Shown here piece after piece: positions 1 to 11,727 of a DNA stretch of 64,000 nt (its first letter is position 1; each line of letters starts with the position of its first letter). Under the pieces are notes generated by a model that saw nothing but the letters and a program-made list of their open reading frames with translations, was not told where the DNA came from and did no database searches. This stretch comes from Hirudinaria manillensis (Eukaryota; Annelida; Clitellata; Hirudinida; Hirudinidae): positions 2,536,001 through 2,600,000 of the forward strand of contig CM067537.1 of NCBI GenBank assembly GCA_034509925.1, written 5' to 3'. The translations under genes were made by a program, and so were the position numbers.

Positions 1-2640
1 TATGGCTGCATAAAATAAATTTGATATTTTTATGAGTATTTCTGTTCTTATTAAAACCCAAGATTGCTGTTTGACAGATTAAAATCTAAAAGAAATTTAT
101 ATTAAAAAAAGTCTCAGCTGCATGGTTAGTTCCACATTCACACGTTATATCTTTATCCAAACTTGCCTAAAATTATATTTCATAATTTATTATAATTATA
201 TTTAATATATTATAATTCGTAAAGAAATTTCATAATTATAATTTGAAAAAGTAAGTAGACGAGCTAACTTGATCAAAACGCATTCAATCGAGTGGCGATA
301 AATACTTTTACGAATCGAAAATTGTCGACAGTATCGTAAAAAAAAAAGCTATAAGGTGAACGCAGACAGAAAAAGTGCTAATACTCGGGGAAAGAAGGGT
401 GGCGTGTGGCGTTTATGGCCGTTTAAGGTCACTTTATGTGGCAACTGACGTCCCTTGTCAGTTATCAAGCATGTGAGCGTCGATAAGATTTCAAATAAAT
501 AGACGACGAATGATTAACAAAAACAGGTTATAGAAAAGCCACTAAAAACACGTATTTAACAACAAGATTCCTTCGGGTCTGCAGAGTGCCTCTTTATATG
601 TATGTATGTATACGAGCCAGGAGAAGAGGAAAGCTTAAAGAGGGGGCCAAAATAGATTTCTAAAATTACAAGAAAAAAACTGATTTGAAACACGATGACA
701 TTGATTCTTCAACAGACAGTGGAGACTTAAAGACTAAAAAAGCTGCGTGTGGAGAGAAATATGGAAAGAGTTCCCGGAAAAATATATGGAGGTCGCTCCA
801 AACGCTGTGAATCATCACAGCTGATGATGATGATCGTGATAATGGTGATGATGATCATGATGATAACATGGTGGTGATGATGATGATGATGATAGCATGG
901 TGGTGATGATTATGATGATAGCATGGTGGTGATGATAATAGCAGAATTAATTCAAGTGCCAGAAGTCTTCATCTTGTTGAGTATGGGAATGATCATGTCA
1001 AAGCGTGGCCTTTTCCCTGGCTCTTCGTTTATGCAGATCTTGATTAACTTCGACATGTGGGCTGAAATTCCAGGTGGAGTTCGAACCCTCAGTCCCTCTA
1101 AGGCGATCTGGAAAGCAGACGAGTTTAGTACGATTAGTTAGTTATCCTCAGCAAAGAGATAAACGACTGTGTAGACTATAAAAATACCAGACCTTGGATT
1201 TTACATTCATAGTATCCAATATGTGGCATGAATATTAATGAATACATAAATAAATAAATAAAATGGATGCACAGTACATATAAGACATAACACATAAATA
1301 ATATATCAAGATAAAAACAATGATATTGTCTAAAATAACACGTGATTCATAATGAATTCGCATTCGTTGCATAATTCATGGCAAGACATTAATATTCATG
1401 AAGTAATCGGAGCCAGGAAGCAGAGGAAAGCACGTCTGACCTTCATTCCTGCCTCCATTGGCGAAAGGTCAGCAAATGGAACCTCCCTGGTCTGAAGTTC
1501 CCACAGGACGATGGCGTAGCTCCACATGTCCGCCGATCGCTGGTTGATCTCCGACGTGGGCTTCTGGAGAGCTGGAAAAGAAGGATAATAATAATATTAG
1601 CAATAAATCACATAGCATTCAAAACCATATTATAATACATATTAATTAACACAATTAGTTTAATATTTAATAATGTTATGATAATGAGCTAATAATAATA
1701 ATAATGTTAATTTCAATGTCAATCATCCTACCTTCTGGGGCCAACCATCCTGGGCTCATTTCCCTTCCCTTTTGGTGGAACGAGCATTTGTAATCAGCCA
1801 TGTTTATTCTGGCCGTGAAGTCCTCATCTATCTAAAAATAGAAATTTATTAATTAATAACATTAACATAATGTTGGTCATAATGAATATGTATTAATATG
1901 TAATTGCAAACATATTAATGCTGTGCACTAAACAACAAACATCCAACGATGAAATCTGTGGTATTGTTAACTTAAAAGAAATCATCATCATCATCATTAT
2001 CACTATCATCATCATCACCACCATCACCACCATGTTTCCTTACCATGATGTGCTTGCTGTTGAGGTGCAGGTTGGGAATGAGTGGTTCCATGGTGTGCAG
2101 GAATTCCATGCCTCGTGCAATGTCGAGTGCCAGTTTCAGGCACTGGTTCTGATCCAGAACGATGCCTGAAATGGCAAAGATGAAGGTAATTTACCAATAA
2201 ATAAATCGTTAAATGTAATAAATTAATTAACAAATTTAAAGACAACATGCAGGCATTCTCACAGCACCACAGCAGAGATTAAAGCAAAGCTGCGTTATTG
2301 TTATTGTTGTTATTATTAATGCTGCTGTTATGATCATTTTTAGGAACGCTTTTGGATTTTCCAGAAAGATGCTAACCCGACTCAACGTGAGGGAGGTCAT
2401 ACAATGACCCCAGGGGCATGTACTGGCTGATTATTACGAGGTTCGGGGGCTGATTGCAGGCACCAAGGACCGGCAGGATGTTTGGGTGGTTGAATATTCT
2501 GGAATAAAATAGAATAAACAACAGTCAGTGTTCCAGTCAAACAACCACAAACAAAATCACATCTAAAGCTGTGAATGTATCTCACAACTAATAAACTAAA
2601 CAAGACAAAACCATTTGTTGAAGTAGTTACACGCAATAGC

Positions 2641-2659
2641 AATAATAATAATAATAATA

Positions 2660-2730
<71 letters not shown>
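2641..2730. repeat. (TAA)n microsatellite
   Basis: About 90 bp of almost pure TAA inside an ILK pseudogene intron. The same position in the intact ILK copy (31624-31641) has only a few units, so the tract differs in length between the duplicates. Confidence 0.95.
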
Positions 2731-3520
2731 GCCGAGAATAGGGAAAAATGTGTATAATAATAATAATGTATAATTTATATTGATGCAAATCTGTGAAACA
2801 CAGCATTAATTTTGAACATCACCTCCAACCTCGCTTAACATTTAACAACGATTTAACGTAATGTGATTGCCAAAAAGGATGGAATGAACAGACGAGCGAA
2901 GGAAGAAAGAAAGCTCCACCTGAGCCTCGGATATTCCTCCTTGAAGTCCCTCGAGATGCGAACCGTGCACTCCCTGATGTTCAGAATTTTGGCCACAATG
3001 TCACTGTTTTGCCAGGAACCTCTCCATAACTTTTAATCAAAAGTTGATCCCATCAACAACAATCATCATCATCATCATTATTATTATTTACAAAATTATA
3101 AAATATAAATAATCGATTTAAAATCATCATGACCAGAATTATTATAATTATTATTAACATCATAATCATTATCACTTAAACAATAATAAAACCAGATATC
3201 AGTTTTTCTGCACAAACATTCCTATCAGCACCTCCTAGGAGAAAATACAACACGAATACAACACCCTTCAACCAATTCGAGTCTCAACCCATTCATTCAA
3301 CCAATCGAGTGACCTCTGACCTCTGCCGAGTGGTTTGATGCGATCCTGCTCTGAATGCTCAGGTTGTCGAGGTCGATGCCAGAATGTCTTGAAAGAGTTG
3401 CATCCTCTGAAAACAATGAAAAAGTAAATAATTGACAAGTTCAACTCTTTGGAAAAAAATCTGCTGCCAAGGTATAGGATGCTTCATGTTCATGAGTACC
3501 AAGTTAGAGGCTCATAGCCA

Positions 3521-3579
3521 TGAAAATTAAAAATAAATAAATAAATATATATATATATATATAATATATATAAATATAT
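3521..3579. repeat. Direct repeat (target-site duplication), left
   Basis: An AT-rich stretch beginning TGAAAATTAAAAATAAATAA and ending in (TA)n. It recurs almost exactly at 5286-5343 on the other side of the R2-like insertion. The right ILK copy has a single related copy at about 32467-32510. Confidence 0.8.
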
Positions 3580-5285
3580 TGATAGAAACTCTTGAGCGAG
3601 CGTTCTGACAGGGATCTTCAGAGGAATTGCCCCCTCTACGAGTGTTTCGGCCCTGAATCCTGACACTCTCGGGGGCTGGGCCGCATCCGTTGATCAAGCG
3701 GATGTCCCTGCCAGATACCTTCTTCCGATAACCAGACAACGACTTCCGACAAACAAACAATACTCGCACCGCCATTTTACGAAAAATTCCGCGAGGGCTC
3801 CGCCGTCCGAAAAACCGTCAAAGTCGCCACTGCGGCACTTCTTAAATCACTTTGGTGTGAATGCCGTCCGGGGTGTCTCTTTCCTGGTCTTACACTGGAG
3901 TCCCTGTTTTGGTGGAGTGGACAGGGACGACTAGCCTCGCCGTGTCTGAGGCTTACCTTCGGTCCTTCGTTGTCCAGATCCAGTGAGAAGCCGATTCTGC
4001 GGACTCGGCTATTTTCTGGACGAACTGTTTGGTTTGCCTGTTTGAAAGGCCTATCTTCCTGAGAAAGGCGTATGTAGACTTGCCTACCAGCCCTCTCGCT
4101 CCGACTTCTATTGGCAACACACGGGCGCTATAACCTTTCCCCTCTAAATCCATCCTCAGCTCTTCATACCGGTCGCTCTTCAGAGCATTGCTGACATCAA
4201 TTCGGTCCTCCCATGGGACCGTCAGCTCTACCATAATGACGGAATCGGTTGCTGCCGACGCCAGCACCAGATCAGGCCGCTTGCCGCTCTCTTGTAGCAC
4301 CTGGTGGTAGTTCCTTTCTCCCTGCAGGTCTGCCGCAACTGTCCAGTCTTTGGCTGTGGACAGCAAGTCCCTCCTTTGGGCCATGTTCCTTTTGCGGTGC
4401 TGCGTTGAGCCCTCTCTTAAGAAGTACATTCTTCTTGGTGCCGCGATTTCTCGGGCATTTGCCTGGGAGCATGCCGTCTTAGCTGCCTCGACCACGACCT
4501 GCAGGACTTGGTTATGTCGCCAAGTGTAGCGACCGTGAGCAAGGGCGTACGTGCATGATGAAAGCACGTGCCGGAGTGACTGTTCACCTCCGCAGAGCTC
4601 GCAGCTGGCGTCTTGAACCAACCCCCACTTCTGTAAGTTGGACCCGGAAGGGAGCACGTCGTAGACCGACCTTATGAGGAATGCCAAGCGGAGGGGAGAC
4701 TTTTTCCAAATGTCTTTCCATGTGATGGATCTTTGGATGACGTCTTCCCAGGTTGTCCACTGTCCTTGCTGGCTTTGCTGCACTGCCAGCGCAATCCTTT
4801 CGGTCTCCATCTCTCGCCTTCTCTCTTGGATTATCATGGCGGCTTTTGTCTGCACATTCGCTGTGGACCATCTTGGAAAATGGTTCCATCCGACTCCATG
4901 GCGGTCTACCTGCACGGGTCCTCTTTTCTCCTCGAAGGCTAGGATTGCCTCGGATTCCTCAATTTCTTCCTGGGCTCTAAATTTCCTTCCTGAGCGGAGT
5001 TGCGGCATGACGTCGCGGACCCTGCTGTCACTGGAGTTGTTGAGCGACCATTGAGTTCTGGTTTTGCTGATTTTATATTCTTCAACGATGGATCTGAGGG
5101 GCAGCCTCAACCGTGTGCTTCTACTGTACAGGGCGACCGACGATAGCGAAGGCGGTAACCCGAACCATTTCCTTGTACACCGATTTATTTTCCTTTCCAT
5201 CTCTTCTACCGACTGCAGGCCTATTTCGTAGATGGTCAATGGCCACAGCAGTCTTGGTAGCAGGACGAACTGCAGGAGCCAGACT
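3580..5285 (-). mobile_element. 5'-truncated R2-type (restriction-like endonuclease) non-LTR retrotransposon
   Basis: The insertion is absent from the paralogous position in the right copy (about 32480). It reads on the minus strand from inside the reverse-transcriptase thumb (QFVLLPRLLWPLTIYEIG near 5239-5285) to the 3' end near 3580, with 370 bp of 3' UTR after the stop. It is flanked by a near-identical direct repeat of about 57 bp that looks like an unusually long target-site duplication. A 5' truncation, no LTRs and an R2-like C-terminal domain point to target-primed reverse transcription. No poly(A) tail is evident; the 3' junction runs into the AT-rich target. Confidence 0.8.
3953..5239 (-). 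CDS. C-terminal part of R2-like retrotransposon ORF (RT thumb, CCHC zinc finger, RLE nuclease)
   Basis: The frame is open for 428 residues from 5239, and continues upstream to the insertion edge at 5285, so the real start is missing. Residues 1-60 resemble the RT thumb. Residues 213-229 form C-x2-C-x7-H-x4-C, the CCHC motif of R2-clade elements. Around 321-338 lies R-PD-x14-E followed by LTVPWED, which matches the K/R-PD-x12-14-D/E nuclease motif of R2-type elements. A conserved K/R and Y segment (LKSDRYEEL) follows. The fragment has no reverse-transcriptase catalytic core, so it cannot move on its own. The reading frame is uninterrupted, which suggests a fairly recent insertion. Assignment to R2, R4, NeSL or a related clade would need a tree. 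Confidence 0.78.
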   Translation of the reverse strand: MTIYEIGLQSVEEMERKINRCTRKWFGLPPSLSSVALYSRSTRLRLPLRSIVEEYKISKTRTQWSLNNSSDSRVRDVMPQLRSGRKFRAQEEIEESEAILAFEEKRGPVQVDRHGVGWNHFPRWSTANVQTKAAMIIQERRREMETERIALAVQQSQQGQWTTWEDVIQRSITWKDIWKKSPLRLAFLIRSVYDVLPSGSNLQKWGLVQDASCELCGGEQSLRHVLSSCTYALAHGRYTWRHNQVLQVVVEAAKTACSQANAREIAAPRRMYFLREGSTQHRKRNMAQRRDLLSTAKDWTVAADLQGERNYHQVLQESGKRPDLVLASAATDSVIMVELTVPWEDRIDVSNALKSDRYEELRMDLEGKGYSARVLPIEVGARGLVGKSTYAFLRKIGLSNRQTKQFVQKIAESAESASHWIWTTKDRR

Positions 5286-5343
5286 TGAAAATTAAAAATA
5301 AATAAATAAATATATATATATATATAATATATATAAATATATA
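5286..5343. repeat. Direct repeat (target-site duplication), right
   Basis: Partner of 3521-3579. Part of the (AT)n stretch could be coincidental, but the first 25 or so bases are specific and match. Confidence 0.8.
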
Positions 5344-6055
5344 TATATACATATGGAATATAAAATATTATACCTTATTTACCCACAAATATAAAAAATA
5401 TATTTATATAAATATGCATTTATATGTATATTATTTATTTATTATTTATAAAATCATCTGATATTTGACCAAAGATCAAAGACAGATGCAACGTGAGATC
5501 CTTGCAATCATTTAAAATGATGTCTCATGTTCACAACTCAATAACAACATCCCCAACTCAACAACAACATCCCTAATTCAACAACAACAACATCCCCAAT
5601 TCAACAACAACTACTCACTACTCCTGGTCTTGTAGCCCAACCAACTCCTATCCTTAAAACCAACCCTCTGTAAATCTTGACCCATAACGAAAAGGTTATG
5701 AGAGAAAGAGTAGAAATAAGTAAAGCATGCAGTCATTAACTACAACATTAATAAACAAAAAGTACATGGGTTATAATAATAATAATTTGTTAGGACAATT
5801 AGACCTCAATGAATATCAATTAGCATAGTTTGTCATGAGGGGTTGCAATGGCTGATAATTGAGTTTTCCCAGATCTTTATTTTAATGAAAAATGAACATC
5901 ATCATCATAATCATCACCACCACCACCATGAACATCATCATCATCATCAAACCCATCAAGTCTTTGGCAAGGGTCGGTTTTGCTTTTTCGACGGGGTTTC
6001 ACCAAATTTGTTCTCCACGTTTACTGGAGCGTTGTTCTTAACCAGCTCCTATAAT

Positions 6056-6059
6056 AACG

Positions 6060-6144
<85 letters not shown>

Positions 6145-6176
6145 TGATGATGATAATAATAATAATAATAATAATA
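6056..6176. repeat. (TAA)n microsatellite
   Basis: About 120 bp of TAA with one (GAT)n interruption, next to the ILK pseudogene ankyrin exon. The paralogous site at 33281-33303 is much shorter. Confidence 0.95.
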
Positions 6177-6534
6177 AAATCTTTTTCAGTACATTTTTGT
6201 TAGAACACAGATGTCTACTCCTTACAATACATGTCAAAGAATTAAAAAATTATATCTAAATAACAATACAAGTGAAAATAATAATAATAATAATAATAAT
6301 GATAATAATAACAATAATAATAATAACAAAAATAGTGGCATAAAAATATGAAACCATAATAAAGATGATCTCATATGCGACCTCCGCGACTTTCTCAAAG
6401 TTCCAGAAGCAGGCGTAGTGGAGGGGGGTGTTTCCATGCTCATTGGCCAAACCTACGTTGGCTTTGTTCTGGAGAAGCTGATAATAAACAACAATAATTA
6501 ACATTATTAATAAATAATAACAATAATAATAAAA

Positions 6535-6710
<176 letters not shown>

Positions 6711-8050
6711 GATTATCGTTCACGTCAACAACAGTTCGTTTCTTCGGCGGCGATGAATTTGGCTTTAAAATACTATCAAAAACTGTACGAAAGTTGCTTA
6801 GTTGTCGTTTCTGAACTAAAATATGCCGAAGAGTGCAAAGGAGGCCAACAGCGAAGGCAAAATGGCTGCCGAACTTCTCGGTTTTCACCTGTGTGAGAAT
6901 TGTTTGAAGGCAAATGAGGATTGCCTGAAGAGAATGGTTGAAGGAAGTTCAGGAGACAAAAGAGACGAGTTGAAAATTCTAACGAAGGATATTGAAGAAC
7001 TGAAATTGGTTATCAAGAAAACCGATGCCTTGTGTGTCACTATCAGAGACCAGGGAAGGCAAATAACTGAAATTGAAAAGAGTCTGAAAGAACTGAACAA
7101 AGAGTCCATTCAAAAGCTGGAAGAAAGCAGCCAAGAGACCAAAAAATGGAGTAGTCTGTTTCAGACCAAGGTAGAGACTCTCATCTCTGATGTTGGAAAA
7201 GTTCAGAGCTCAGTCACTGATGCAAAGGCAAAAATTGAAAACAATGATGACAGACATAGGAGACAGAAAAATATTATAGTTTACAATTTGAAAGAGGAGG
7301 TTTCTGGGTCTCAAGATAAAGAAAGTGTGCTGAAACTTTTGAAAGAAGTCGGTTTAAAAAAGATGGACAAGGAAGTTGTTGAGGTTTATAGAATTGGGAG
7401 AAAAGTTGATGCCGCAAGACCAAGGCCAATTCTAATCAAATTGGATAACGAAAACTCTAGAAACAATGTGCTGGAGAACAGCAAAAGATTGAAGGGAAGC
7501 AAAGACTTCAGTAAAGTCATCTTAAGTCTGGATCTGTCAAGGGAAGACAGCGAAACCTGCAAGAGGCTTTTCTTAGAAAAATTAAAGGAGGTTAACGAGA
7601 AAGGAGGAAGCAACCAGTGGATCGTCCGAGTGAGAGGAGAACCTGGTGCTTTCTACGCAGTGGCTTACAAGAGAAGAGAGAAACAAGAAATTGAACATTA
7701 ATTTTTGGTTCTGCCGAAGTTATATCGACATCTTAGTTCATGTTTTATTTGAACCGTCGAAGACACTCGGTTTTTGTATTTGATTTGAACATATGATCTA
7801 ATTTGTTTTTCGGTTTGACGTGGGGCAAGCGTTTATGTACAGTTTTAGTTTGTTAATTAAGTTATAATCTATCAGTCCCGTGAAGATCCCGAGTTAGGCT
7901 GGGAGACTTTAAAAATCTGCGAGGGGTTTTTTTTTATTTGATGGACTGTCGTGATTATTTGTATCACATTGATTGTTATGGTGGGGAAAATAAAAAAAAA
8001 TAATAATAACAATAATAATAATAATAACAATAACAATAATAATAATTATA
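6711..8050 (+). mobile_element. ORF1-only LINE-like element (HAL1-like)
   Basis: The element begins after the (TAA)n tract with GATTATCGTTCACGTCAACA, has one ORF (6823-7701), about 280 bp of 3' UTR, then A8 and a (TAA)n-rich tail at 7987-8050. No reverse transcriptase follows. The same first 35 or so bases reappear at 10943-10985, also directly after a (TAA)n tract, so this is probably the true 5' end and not a truncation point. An ORF1-only element moved by a partner LINE (as HAL1 is by L1 in mammals) is the simplest reading. An internal deletion of ORF2 is the alternative. Confidence 0.65.
6823..7701 (+). CDS. LINE ORF1-type nucleic-acid-binding protein (292 aa)
   Basis: The intact ORF starts at the first ATG after the element's 5' leader. 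Residues about 10-40 contain CENC and a further Cys near 38. Residues about 50-145 are rich in E, K, L and I with heptad spacing, consistent with a coiled coil. From about 145, [14 protein letters not shown] begins an RRM-like fold, followed by VEVYRIGRK and a basic C-terminal half ([11 protein letters not shown]), the order seen in L1-type ORF1 proteins. In that family the protein trimerises and packages element RNA. The ORF has no stops or frameshifts, so the copy may be young. The exact clade (L1, Tx1 or CR1-like) cannot be settled by eye. Confidence 0.7.
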   Translation: MPKSAKEANSEGKMAAELLGFHLCENCLKANEDCLKRMVEGSSGDKRDELKILTKDIEELKLVIKKTDALCVTIRDQGRQITEIEKSLKELNKESIQKLEESSQETKKWSSLFQTKVETLISDVGKVQSSVTDAKAKIENNDDRHRRQKNIIVYNLKEEVSGSQDKESVLKLLKEVGLKKMDKEVVEVYRIGRKVDAARPRPILIKLDNENSRNNVLENSKRLKGSKDFSKVILSLDLSREDSETCKRLFLEKLKEVNEKGGSNQWIVRVRGEPGAFYAVAYKRREKQEIEH

Positions 8051-8572
8051 ATAATAATGATACATAACAACATAATATTAATATTAAAGTTCTTTTTGTT
8101 TTGATTGTTTGGCATTATTCGCCTTAGGAGATATTTATGTGAATTAATTAGTTTTTATATTTTCATGACTTTCTCTTATCACCAACAACAACAACGACGA
8201 TATTAACAACAATACAAAGTTGTCATCCTTCAACTTTGCGTTTGTATATGTTTCTTAGGACAACAAATGAACTGTATGTTTATATTAATGTCTTGGAACA
8301 ACGAATAAATACTCATACCATATTGCATCAGAAGCGAGACTGGAGTTTGTTTTCTGAATTCAATAAAATATACATCGAACGTTTAGTCTCTCTTTTGAAG
8401 CAGAATCTTCAATCAACATTAACCATTATTAATATTAAAAGTTAAAATACGCTCTGCAATCACAATTGAAAATCATATGACAATAGTTGAGATCGCAGTC
8501 GTCCAAGTACGTTACTTAGAAATACAACGACATTGAAATGGAAAGTTCCGAACAAAAAGTTGCTCAACTTTG

Positions 8573-8605
<33 letters not shown>

Positions 8606-9531
8606 CAAACACAAACACATGACGATGACGCATCGGGTCATTATTATTATTAGTAGTAGTAGTAGTATAAATGTATTATATATTATTAATAACAATTTAC
8701 TATTATTTTATTTTCATTCTTCGAAATTCTTTGAAACGCCTGATTCTAAGACCTATAGGCAACAAAAATATTATTTAATGAGTGATGGATGTCAAATCGG
8801 TTACTAACTGTGACAAGTTAATAATATAATACTAATTCGAGTTATTATTATTATTACTATATATATCATATATTAATAACAATAATTATATTTATTATTA
8901 TTATTAATATTATTTTATTATAATTCTATGAAATTCTGTGAAACGCCAGATTCTGAGACCTATGGGCAACAATTATATTATTTAATGAGTTCAAATTAAT
9001 AATATACATCGATTTAATGACTAATATTGTTAATACAAAATAGTTAGTCACCGCATTGAGCAACGACCAAAATTAATGATGGCAAATGTCAAAATAAGTC
9101 CAATTGTAAAGCCAAATCAATCAATCAATCAAGTTCTGTGATTCATTTCCACAAAAGGACGTGAATAACGCAGCCGTAACTTCCAAATGACTAACTCTGA
9201 CTAGGCCTCAGTTGTCCTTTCAGTCAGCAAGGCACTGGCTAGCCGCAATTTCGAAAGAGTTTCAAACAGAAAATGAAGAATCAGTCACGCTTTGAATTCA
9301 AGTTGGCTAAAGGGTTAAGGCCTATGGGCGGTTGGAAAGATGAATATGGTATTGTTGTTGTTGATGTCATGTGATAACAATACAAACAATTCTTAGAAAT
9401 AACCTATATAAAGCCCGAATAAGGCCTTGCATCGTAAAATCCAATTGTTGGTAAAATTAGATTAACTCGAACAGAAACTGCATTTTCAACTAATTAGCAA
9501 GATATTAGAAAAAATAAGTCAATATTTTTAG
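8051..9531. other. Gene-poor AT-rich stretch
   Basis: No coding exon was recognised. It holds short (TTA)n and (TAG)n tracts (8574-8602, 8640-8667) and an 85-bp imperfect direct repeat (next entry). A TATATAAAG box at about 9402-9412 precedes the matrixin pseudo-exon by about 120 bp and could be the relic of its promoter. Confidence 0.6.
8696..8990. repeat. Imperfect direct repeat pair, ~85 bp
   Basis: 8696-8785 and 8905-8990 share GAAACGCC-GATTCT-AGACCTAT-GGCAACAA and the following ATTATTTAATGAGT, with scattered mismatches. It is probably a local duplication of non-coding sequence. Confidence 0.7.
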
Positions 9532-9687
9532 ATGAAAACCTGAGGCAAGTCACGGCTCACGAAGTCGGCCACGCAATTGGGTTGGGTCACTCATCTGACC
9601 CCTTGGCCATAATGTACCCGACCAGTTATTACAAGACGAATTTCGATTTGGTTGACGATGAAGTCAGAGGCATCTAATATCTCTATG
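9532..9687 (+). pseudogene. Matrixin (MMP) catalytic pseudo-exon
   Basis: Following a TTTTTAG acceptor, the frame reads through [17 protein letters not shown], the HExxHxxGxxH zinc site of matrixins, then an IMYP Met-turn and DDEVRGI. The next codon, where family members usually have Q (GIQYLYG), is TAA at 9675-9677; YLYG and a GT donor follow. No other MMP exons were found nearby. It differs clearly from the four matrixins at 42-54 kb (HEIGHTLGLKHH type) and lies on the opposite strand, so it is a relic of a different MMP. Confidence 0.8.
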
Positions 9688-10911
9688 GTAACTCGGAAAC
9701 TTAGATGAATTTGTTACGATAAAATATCACTATTAATGTGCAATCTTAAATTAATTCTTAAAGTCCTTAGAATCGAAGGATTCATTTGTTAAAACTTCTT
9801 TTAAGCTTTTTTAAATTTAATGCTATTGCAAGAGCTTCGTATTTACCACATTGTCACGTATTACTATTATCAATACAATATATTTCAATAATACTTCGTA
9901 AATTTCCTTTTTCTGATTTAAAAATAAATCCCTTCTTTGCTAATGATTCTTAAATTATTAAACTTTTATTATATTTTTTCTACATTTATTATTATTGTTA
10001 TTTAAGTTAAGCTTCATTTTTATGAATAATTAAATGCCTCATTAATTAATTTATGTACATAATTATTTTTTAGGGACACCTCGGCTTTTTGGCTCTGGAA
10101 ATGGATCTCCGGAATTCGACTCTTTTTTTCCTTTGAAGAGCTTGTTGTAATTCTGATGTTGACTTTCGGTAATAATAAAATAATTGTTAATTTAGAAATT
10201 ATCATCCAGAATACAATGGTAATTGTAAAAATATGATTCACACATAGTTGCTTGTTGTTACATATTGGTGCGTGTTGTTATATATTATTCAATATTGGTT
10301 TATGTTATTAAATATTGTTTTATATTATTCAATGTTATTATGCATTGTTTCACTGTGATGAAGAATAAAAGTGAATATAAATAAATGTTGCTGTTAATTT
10401 TTACAAAATGCATGTTCGTTATGCACCATTTAGAACTACCTTGTCAGTGACAGTCACAGACAAAAACCACTAGTAATAACATTAATAATATAATAATAAT
10501 GTTTTTATTATTTTATTTGGAATATAAATAATTAATATATTAGAATATTATTATTATTATTGTCATTATTATTACTACAGATTAACTAATGAACTCTTTT
10601 TTCATTTAACCGTGGATGGTGCATAATAATAACAATAACGAGCTCCTACAACATCATTTGCATTGCAGATAATAATATTATTAATTTTAAAAATTTCGAA
10701 AATTAATAAATTGTTAATATTATCGATGCCAAACTACTCAATTTTATAATCAAAATTAATATTAACTTATTGATGTGTTGATTTGTAATTATAACCGATA
10801 ATATAAAATATTGTATATGAGGTTGTACATGGACCTCTGAAATAATGGATTTAATTTAAAAACAAAAACAAATAAATCTTATTTCATAAATTTGCAAAAC
10901 CGCATAATAAT
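9688..10911. other. AT-rich intergenic sequence
   Basis: No exon, RNA gene or mobile element was recognised in this stretch, only short (TTA)n runs and A/T homopolymers. Confidence 0.5.
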
Positions 10912-10985
10912 AATAATAATAATAATAGATTATAGATTATCGCTCATTAAATAGATTATCGCTCACGTCAACAACAGTTCGTTAA
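10912..10985 (+). mobile_element. 5'-end fragment of the LINE-like element
   Basis: After a (TAA)n run, GATTATCGCTCAC-GTCAACAACAGTTCGTT repeats the opening of the element at 6711, with an extra partial copy of the first dozen bases just before it. Homology stops at about 10985. The ORF after it (10986-11189) is not related to the element's ORF1 and was not recognised. Confidence 0.55.
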
Positions 10986-11383
10986 ATGGTATCTCAAAGA
11001 GATGTACCAGGTACCAGAGGGTATTCAGAAAACCTGAAATTTCGATACAGTAAAGGGAAATTATTTTGTGGTGTATTTGGTATACCTGCCCGGAGGAGCC
11101 GCAATAATGGGGTGTTATGTTTTGACGCTGGGTCTGCTAGACCAAAACACGTCGAGGAAGATGAGGGCCGCACTGTGCGTAAGTCTTAACATCCACATGG
11201 GTTAATGAATGACATTCAATTAATACATCAACCTGCTTGTCATGCATTTCTAGAGTTAAAATGACTTCACCAGTAATGTTGCCACCTTCAGTAGTAATAC
11301 TTATTTCTTCTTTCGCAACGATATTCTTTGACGACTCTATAATTATTTCAAAATGTTCATCCACAGCAGTGGCATAGTTATCT

Positions 11384-11727
11384 ATGTTAAGTGTTATACA
11401 GTTAGTCTGTGTTCGATTCGGCTGACGATGAATGGATCTCCTAATTGTTATTACTGAGGGGTGAGATAAAATGACAGCAGTTTATTATTATTTTTTGGTT
11501 GATGCAAAGTTTTTGGTTTTCAATTTGTCTTCGTGGTTTCGAGAGAGGTGCGTTTTGTTGTCCATTATGGTATTTTCTTGCGGGTTTTTCTTGGTGCTTC
11601 TTTTGAAATTTTTTGACATACGTCTTGTGCTAATACGGCAATAAAGAGTTTTCTTTTAATTCGACCTATAACTGCAACACAACTGGCGCAGTCCGACAAT
11701 TCTAATGGCGGAGCTAAAAGAAATTAT
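11384..11727 (+). mobile_element. Probable LTR retrotransposon 5' end (LTR, primer-binding site, gag start)
   Basis: Near 11640 there is an AATAAAG signal, then ...AACACAAC followed by TGGCGCAGTCCGACA at 11681-11695. That looks like the primer-binding site of gypsy-type elements (TGGCGCAGTC type). An ATG (MAELKEIM) follows at 11705 but stops at once where the next element begins. A start at TGTTAAGTG near 11384 would give an LTR of about 300 bp with TG...CA ends. No second LTR, protease or polymerase was found, so this is a truncated remnant. The LTR start is a guess. Confidence 0.4.

Larger units (their letters stand above)
952..6477 (-). pseudogene. Broken, 5'-truncated integrin-linked kinase (ILK) copy
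   Basis: Ten ILK exon equivalents are visible: 6382-6477 (ankyrin repeat with [15 protein letters not shown]), 5953-6048 (ankyrin), 5619-5688 (linker relic), 3321-3406, 2920-3029, 2377-2498, 2044-2165, 1732-1831, 1441-1571 and 952-1107 (C-lobe to stop). Three lesions argue against function. Exons 1 and 2 (start and first ankyrin repeat) are missing. The exon at 5953-6048 is 96 bp against 97 bp in the intact copy: one base is lost from a run of five G, shifting the frame. The linker exon has lost 18 bp, including its AG acceptor, between short GTT repeats. The pseudokinase exons stay open but carry L to P in the LHVE segment and F to C in ADYKFSF relative to the intact copy. An R2-like element sits in the intron between 3406 and 5619. 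The lower exons could still be transcribed; that is not visible here. Confidence 0.88.

Noticed and set aside
2575-2757. Poly-Asn frame resembling a prion-like domain
   Set aside because: It lies within an intron of the ILK pseudogene and is pure microsatellite.
4674-5054. Open frames on the plus strand opposite the R2-like ORF
   Set aside because: Shadows of the minus-strand retrotransposon frame; no family resemblance.
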